Origin: an uncultured Clostridia bacterium
GTDB lineage: Bacteria; Bacillota; Clostridia; Oscillospirales; CAG-272
NCBI GenBank assembly: GCA_937898155.1
Contig: CALEJO010000194.1
Span: 1-9,093 of the forward strand
Reading direction: 5' to 3'
DNA length: 9,093 bases
Shown here: positions 5,136 to 9,093 of the stretch, piece after piece
How the letters are laid out: the number at the start of each line of letters is the position of its first letter
Numbering within the stretch: the first letter of the stretch is position 1
The notes under the pieces: model-generated
What the model was told of the DNA's origin: nothing
The model's input: only the letters and a program-made list of their open reading frames with translations
The model's database searches: none
Made by a program: the position numbers and the translations under genes

Positions 5136-6485
5136 TCAACGGTTTCGGATCGCAAGTTGCGCGGGCGGGGTCACTTTTTTGTTCAGCGCGAGCGACAGGA
5201 GCGCGACGGCGCATTGGAAAAACGCGCAGAAAAACATGAGAATCTGCGTGGGCGCGAACGGGAAGCCGAGCAGAACGAGCGGTGCGTCTCCCATCCATTT
5301 GGCAAACGCCGTGCCGACGAGTTTACTGCCGGCGGCGGTGAGGTTGGAAAGAATGGTATAGAACGCGAAGAAGTTGGTGCGTCCCTCCTCGGGAAGATTG
5401 ACGTAGGGAAGCGACGCCATAATTGCGTTGACGACCACGCCGAAGATGTGCTGTGTGAAGCGGACGATGACGTAAAGCCAGATTGTATTCGCGGTGACGA
5501 ACGAAAACGCGTAATAGGTGACGGACTGCATCAGCAGGGCAAACGCGAACGCACGGAACCAATAGTGCTTCGCGATGAATTTCTTCCACATCTTCGTGAA
5601 AAAGAAGAAAAAGAGGAAATAGAGCGCGTTGATGCCGTTGACGAGCGACGTGCTGACGCCGATGTCATGCACGTAAGGATCGAGCGTCGCGTTCGGCAGA
5701 TTGAGCGCGAACGTATAGGCGACGGCGATCAGGATCGTCAAAAGGAAGCGGCGATTGCGAAACGGCATCCGCACGATGTCGATCGGACGCGGTTTTTCGG
5801 CGCTTGCGTAAGGATATTCCTTCGGGACGAGCAGGATCATGCAGTCGATCAGCGCGAGCGCGAACGCCGCGAAGCGCAGAAGTGTGACGTAAAGCAGTTC
5901 ATTCGGCGAGCCCTGCACGCTGTCCACGAGGACGGAAACGCCGAACGTGACGGGATAGGTGATGAGACTGCTGACACAGCTCGACGAGGTGAAATAATCG
6001 ACGCGGATATCCTCGGGCAAAAAGTTCGCGTGCCACGCGGAAAAGCCGGAGGAGGTCAATGCGTTGATCGAGTTGGCGACGAGATAGACGGCGATGACGG
6101 CGGTGAGACACGATTGCTGATCCGGAATGAGACGCGGAAGCATCGTGATGCCGATGATGGAGAGGGAATAATAGACGATTCTCGCGCCGACGAGGATCGC
6201 TTTGCGCTTGCGGAAATGTTCGAGGATCCACGGCGCGAAAATATTCAGAAGATACGGCAGGGAGACGAGCGAATTGATGAGGGCGATGTCGATCGACGAA
6301 AACGAATAGCTTTCGAGGAAAATGACGAAAAACATTCCGCCGGAGAGCTGGCTGACGAGTCCCGACATCACGCCCGACGCGAGCATACAGAGCCGCCCGC
6401 GGCCGAGTTCGTCTTTCGGATTATAGACGCGGTAGACGGCGCTGTTTTTCAGTCGCGCGCCGAGACCGGCAAAGACATGCCGCAT
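5136..6485 (-). CDS. MFS transporter, substrate unknown
   Basis: The 449-residue integral membrane protein has about 11-12 hydrophobic segments, beginning near residues 33-58, 67-85, 97-117 and 126-146, as in a major facilitator. The loop after the second segment (FAPWILEHFRKRKAILVGAR, 83-102) resembles MFS motif A, with the charged RKRK typical of that turn. SAWHANFLPEDIR (149-161) matches the conserved W-x-x-x-LPExxR patch seen in a large, poorly characterised MFS group of Firmicutes. A basic stretch occurs at the centre (EKPRPIDIVRMPFRNRR), the usual cytoplasmic loop between the two six-helix halves. The start is ATG 6485 with AAGAAGGG 5 bases upstream; a longer open frame reaching back to 7514 is only a shadow over the germination gene. 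The gene stands alone. I cannot assign a substrate. Confidence 0.85.
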   Translation of the reverse strand: MRHVFAGLGARLKNSAVYRVYNPKDELGRGRLCMLASGVMSGLVSQLSGGMFFVIFLESYSFSSIDIALINSLVSLPYLLNIFAPWILEHFRKRKAILVGARIVYYSLSIIGITMLPRLIPDQQSCLTAVIAVYLVANSINALTSSGFSAWHANFLPEDIRVDYFTSSSCVSSLITYPVTFGVSVLVDSVQGSPNELLYVTLLRFAAFALALIDCMILLVPKEYPYASAEKPRPIDIVRMPFRNRRFLLTILIAVAYTFALNLPNATLDPYVHDIGVSTSLVNGINALYFLFFFFFTKMWKKFIAKHYWFRAFAFALLMQSVTYYAFSFVTANTIWLYVIVRFTQHIFGVVVNAIMASLPYVNLPEEGRTNFFAFYTILSNLTAAGSKLVGTAFAKWMGDAPLVLLGFPFAPTQILMFFCAFFQCAVALLSLALNKKVTPPAQLAIRNR

Positions 6486-6519
6486 AGAAACCCTTCTTTC
6501 GCAAAGTCCTTTCGCGGGT

Positions 6520-6548
6520 ATTTTACTTGATTGCGGGAAAAATGTCAA
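6520..6548 (-). promoter_or_regulatory. MFS transporter promoter, near-consensus sigma-A
   Basis: A perfect TTGACA (6543-6548) is followed by a 17-base spacer and TAAAAT (6520-6525). Transcription would start near 6513, 27 bases before the ATG. Directly upstream lies a 7-bp inverted repeat (ATCAAAA 6550-6556 / TTTTGAT 6562-6568). The leader contains two copies of GCGAAAG (6496-6502 and 6509-6515). Either could be a regulator site, but neither matches one I know. Confidence 0.8.
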
Positions 6549-6617
6549 CATCAAAAAAGAATTTTGATAAAAATCTTTTCTTTTGCAAACAATAACGAAA
6601 AAGAAAAGAGGATTTTT

Positions 6618-8060
6618 ATGACAAAAGAAGACGTCCGCGCGATATTGGCGGACACATTTTCCGAAATGAGCGACTTCACGGTGCGCGAGGTGCCGCTTCC
6701 CGATTCGCCCGTTCTGATCGCGTATTTCAGCGGATTCAGCTCGAAAGAGCAGATCGGTCGCTTTATCGTGGCACCGCTGACGGAGGCGTCCGAGCGGGGA
6801 CAGGCGTCGCTCCCGCTCGCCGCGCAGATCACAAACGCGAAGGCGGAGATGCTTGCCGATCTCGACGCGGCGAAAGAGGCGCTTCTTTGCGGGAGCGCGC
6901 TCGTCTTCCGGGACGGGGAAACGGGCTTCGGCATCGCTGTCGCCGTCAAAAACGAAGAGGGGCGCTCGTCCGAGGAGCCGGAGACGGAGACCGTCATTCG
7001 CGGTCCGCACGAGGGCTTCACGGAAAGTGCCGAAACGGGCGCGATGCTTCTGCGGCGGCGACTCCGCACAGAGAAGCTGAAACGGATCGATCTGAAAATC
7101 GGCACGCTCTCGCAAACGGAGGTCTCCGTGATGTATCTCGACGGCATCGCCAAACAAGAGGCAGTGGACGAGGTGCTTCGCCGTCTGCGCGCAATCGAGA
7201 CGGACATCGTGCCGGACTCCGGCGCGATCGAGCAATTTTTGCAGGACGGACGTGTGCCGCTCTATCCGACGGTCGGCAATTCGGAGCGCCCCGACAAGGT
7301 GGCGGCGAAGCTCAGCGAGGGGCGCATCGCGATCCTCGTGGACGGCTCGCCCGTCGTTCTGACAGTGCCGTTTCTCTTTTGCGAGGCGCTGCAAGTGGCG
7401 GAGGATTACGCGAAAAGCCCGTGGTATGCGACGTTTATTCGGATTCTGCGGTTTTGCGGACTGATCCTCGCGCTCTATCTGCCCGCGTTTTTCGTGGCAC
7501 TTTTCGTGCGACACCGAGAACTTTTACCGCAAAATCTCCTCGGCATGGTCGAGGATGCACGCGAATCGCTTCCGTTTTCGCTTTTCTGGGAAGTGATCGT
7601 GATTTTCCTGATTTTTGAGATCGTGCGCGAGGTCGGCTTGCGGATGCCGAAAGCCGTCGGCTCGGCGGTCGGTCTCGTCGGCTCGCTGATCCTCGGCGAC
7701 AGCGCGATCGAAGCGGGGATCGCGTCCGCGCCGGTGATGATCGTGGTCGCGTTTGCCGCCGTTTGCAATTTCATCGTGCCGCCATATATGAACTCCAATG
7801 TGCTTTACCGTTTTTCGATGATCGTGATCTCGGGCGCGTTCGGGCTCGTGGGCTTTTTTGCCGCGGTGGTGCTATCGCTATTGCACATGGTGCGGAAAAC
7901 CTCGTTCGGCTCGCCGTATTTTTCGCCGTTCGCGCCGATCGATCCCGCCGGAATGCGCGATTTTCTCTATATGGCACCGATTTCCGAAAAAGGGCGTGCG
8001 CCGGTCAGCGTCACGGGAAAAATCGTCCCGCGCGGACGGAAAAAGGAGGCGCGGCGATGA
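6618..8060 (+). CDS. Spore germination protein, GerA family (GerAA/GerKA type, A subunit)
   Basis: This is the A subunit of a nutrient germinant receptor in the inner membrane of the spore. The 480-residue protein has the family architecture: a soluble N-terminal region of about 270 residues followed by membrane segments near 278-297, 320-337, 346-360, 369-389 and 400-424. The family signature is visible: IRGPHEGFTES (127-137) followed by LLRRRLRTEKLK (144-155), then VMYLDGIAKQEAVDEVLRRL (171-190), PDSGAIEQFL (199-208) and ERPDKVAAKLSEGRIAILVDG (223-243). FEIVREVGLRMPKAVGSAVG (333-352) is the conserved membrane-domain motif. The start is ATG 6618 with AGAGGA about 5 bases upstream. Upstream codons in frame to 6531 lack family similarity. 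It overlaps the next gene by ATGA. A forespore (sigma-G) promoter is expected, but I could not place one with confidence. Its length is typical. Confidence 0.93.
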   Translation: MTKEDVRAILADTFSEMSDFTVREVPLPDSPVLIAYFSGFSSKEQIGRFIVAPLTEASERGQASLPLAAQITNAKAEMLADLDAAKEALLCGSALVFRDGETGFGIAVAVKNEEGRSSEEPETETVIRGPHEGFTESAETGAMLLRRRLRTEKLKRIDLKIGTLSQTEVSVMYLDGIAKQEAVDEVLRRLRAIETDIVPDSGAIEQFLQDGRVPLYPTVGNSERPDKVAAKLSEGRIAILVDGSPVVLTVPFLFCEALQVAEDYAKSPWYATFIRILRFCGLILALYLPAFFVALFVRHRELLPQNLLGMVEDARESLPFSLFWEVIVIFLIFEIVREVGLRMPKAVGSAVGLVGSLILGDSAIEAGIASAPVMIVVAFAAVCNFIVPPYMNSNVLYRFSMIVISGAFGLVGFFAAVVLSLLHMVRKTSFGSPYFSPFAPIDPAGMRDFLYMAPISEKGRAPVSVTGKIVPRGRKKEARR

Positions 8061-8947
8061 CACGGCATCGGATCTCGCTTCCGCAGCTTTTCTTTTTGAC
8101 GCTCACTTCGATCTTATCCGGCATTTTTCTCTTTGACGTGCGCGGCGCGACGGGCGTTTCGGCGGTTTTTCTCCTCTGCACGCTCTTTTTTGCGGTGGCG
8201 GCGGTCGCGTGCCGACGAGCGAGCACGGGCATCGCGGACGCGGCGTCGCTGGTTTTTCGCCATCGTGCCGGCGGCGCGCTGATTTCGGCGCTGTTTCTCT
8301 TTTGCGCGGCGGCGGATGTTTCACGCACATGGCTTTTCACATTTGCGGAGGTGCGGCGTGTGACGGCGTTTTTGCCGGCATGGGCGCTATTCGCGGCGAC
8401 GTTCGCGCTCTCACTCTTCGCGGCGACGCGCGGGTTGACCGTGCTGGGACGACTTGCGGAGTTGACGCCGTTTTTGCTGGTGCCGCTCGTCGTCGTTTGC
8501 TTCTTCGGGGACGCGCGTCCGCTTCTTTTGACGGAGGTCTATCCCGCGGGACGGACGGCGCTTTGCGCGGGTTTTGCCGTGCCGTTCGGCTCGCTGTTTC
8601 TTTTGGCGGTGCAGACGACCGTGCCCGGGGACGAATGTGCGTCGGACGCGCTGGACGCGACGTTCGGGCGTTCGTCGGATCGGGGACGGACGGTTTTCCT
8701 CATCGGATCGGGTGGCGCGGCGCTTGCCTGCGCGCTGGCGCTTCTTTTGCAAACGTGTCTGACGCGCACGAATCTGCTGTTTACGCTGACGCTTTGGATG
8801 CTCGCGTTTTTGCGGCTGGCGCTACCGTTTTCGGTGTTGATCTCCTCTTTGCGGGAGCAGAAATCCGCATGGACGCGCGGCGCAACGGTGGGGGCGTTCG
8901 CGCTTGCGGGGAGCTTACTGTTTGCGCTGGCAAATGGGGTGATATGA
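8057..8947 (+). CDS. GerAB-like spore germination permease, short form
   Basis: This is probably the B subunit of the receptor, a multi-pass protein of the APC-like GerAB family. The 296 residues are almost wholly hydrophobic, with about nine segments (near 10-26, 35-52, 73-93, 105-123, 135-150, 166-188, 212-232, 238-263, 275-293). The N-terminus RISLPQLFFLTLTSILSG resembles the ISxxQ opening of GerAB. RGLTVLGRLAELTPFLLVPL (125-144) matches the conserved G-x-x-x-x-x-R-x-x-E segment followed by P. GerAB proteins usually have about 365 residues and ten helices, so this one is shorter by roughly 70. Start choice is firm: ATG overlaps the upstream stop as ATGA, and AAAAGGAGG (8041-8049) lies 7 bases upstream. 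The assignment rests on position and these motifs; overall similarity looks distant. Confidence 0.75.
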   Translation: MTRHRISLPQLFFLTLTSILSGIFLFDVRGATGVSAVFLLCTLFFAVAAVACRRASTGIADAASLVFRHRAGGALISALFLFCAAADVSRTWLFTFAEVRRVTAFLPAWALFAATFALSLFAATRGLTVLGRLAELTPFLLVPLVVVCFFGDARPLLLTEVYPAGRTALCAGFAVPFGSLFLLAVQTTVPGDECASDALDATFGRSSDRGRTVFLIGSGGAALACALALLLQTCLTRTNLLFTLTLWMLAFLRLALPFSVLISSLREQKSAWTRGATVGAFALAGSLLFALANGVI

Positions 8948-9093
8948 TCAACTTTTTCTTTGGCGGAAAAATATTCGCTTTTCTCGGCGGCGAGAAAAGC
9001 TCGAAAAGAGCCGCCGAGGCGGATGCCTCGGACTCCGAATGTGCGAGGGAGAGCATCAGCGCGTGCGACTCCCCGACCGTTCTCCGCTACGCT
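8944..9093 (+). CDS. Third gene of the germination operon, 5' part, unrecognised
   Basis: The frame starts at ATG 8944, overlapping the previous stop as ATGA, and stays open for 50 codons to the window edge. A weak GGGG (8936-8939) precedes it, so translation probably depends on coupling. The third gene of a ger operon normally encodes the lipoprotein GerAC, which starts with a basic, hydrophobic signal and a lipobox Cys followed by WD. Here the start is MINFFFGGKIFAFLGGEKSS, followed by a polar, acidic and Ala/Ser-rich stretch (KRAAEADASDSECARESIS). No lipobox or signal peptide is visible. Codon use is G+C-rich like its neighbours. I cannot name the product; it may be unrelated to germination. 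Confidence 0.6.
   Translation, partial: MINFFFGGKIFAFLGGEKSSKRAAEADASDSECARESISACDSPTVLRYA
8977..9031 (+). other. Cluster of mutually exclusive inverted repeats inside the third gene
   Basis: Two perfect hairpins can form: GCTTTTCTC (8977-8985) with GAGAAAAGC (8992-9000), and CCGAGGC (9014-9020) with GCCTCGG (9025-9031). Alternatively CTCGGCGGC (8983-8991) pairs perfectly with GCCGCCGAG (9010-9018), which would disrupt both. No U-tract follows. This is a sequence observation only; it lies in coding sequence and may be accidental in a G+C-rich genome. Confidence 0.4.

Noticed and set aside
5082..6530. Long plus-strand open frame (about 480 codons) opposite the MFS gene
   Set aside because: It starts at a TTG inside the rplS promoter, has no ribosome binding site, encodes a very charged Arg/Glu/Asp-rich product with no family pattern, and mirrors G+C-rich codon bias of the real minus-strand gene.
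6564..6593. TTGATA-18-AACAAT as a promoter for the germination operon
   Set aside because: The -10 match is poor, and a forespore sigma factor would be expected for this gene family; I could not support any specific site.
6486..7514. Minus-strand extension of the MFS frame back to 7514
   Set aside because: The extra residues are antisense to the recognised GerA-family gene and show no membrane or MFS pattern; the promoter at 6520-6548 and AAGAAGGG before ATG 6485 fix the real start.

Overview
The window reads as a chromosomal segment of a G+C-rich, endospore-forming member of the Clostridia (Firmicutes). This rests on family recognition: an adjacent pair of GerA-type spore germination genes, a TmcAL (YlbM) gene, acetate kinase, strong purine-rich Shine-Dalgarno sites and sigma-A-like promoters. 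No species can be named from sequence alone. Most genes are visibly rich in G/C at third codon positions. The first ~930 bases are A+T-richer and hold an insertion sequence, which suggests recent arrival.

Layout. (1) 1-~927, minus strand: the left half of an IS3-family element, with orfA (509-844), a partial orfB (1-512, running off the edge) and a hairpin over the orfA ribosome binding site. (2) ~928-1045, minus: the first codons of a probable exported protein, apparently cut by the IS, lying 34 bases downstream of ackA. (3) 1080-2288, minus: acetate kinase ackA. (4) 2429-3631, plus: tmcAL, divergent from ackA across a 140-base region where two candidate promoters occupy the same DNA. (5) 3690-4573, plus: dapA, broken by a frameshift near 4401-4409, preceded by a 17-bp hairpin that covers its ribosome binding site. 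(6) A symmetrical terminator at 4577-4606 separates dapA from convergent rplS (4621-4962, minus), which has its own extended -10 promoter. (7) 5136-6485, minus: an MFS transporter behind a near-consensus promoter. (8) 6618-9093, plus: a spore germination operon with a GerAA-type protein, a short GerAB-type permease and the start of a third gene that does not look like GerAC. Each junction is an ATGA overlap.

How the genes work together. AckA interconverts acetyl phosphate and acetate, and TmcAL uses acetate plus ATP to acetylate the wobble cytidine of elongator tRNA-Met, so the divergent pair shares a metabolite. DapA would feed diaminopimelate/lysine synthesis, but the copy as read is interrupted. 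The last operon would encode an inner-membrane germinant receptor of the spore. I found no clearly new defence or mobile system. The points most worth a second look are the dapA frameshift, the unusual germination operon, the interleaved ackA/tmcAL promoters, the IS-interrupted exported-protein gene, and two hairpins that both cover a ribosome binding site and carry a -10-like TAGAAT in the loop.
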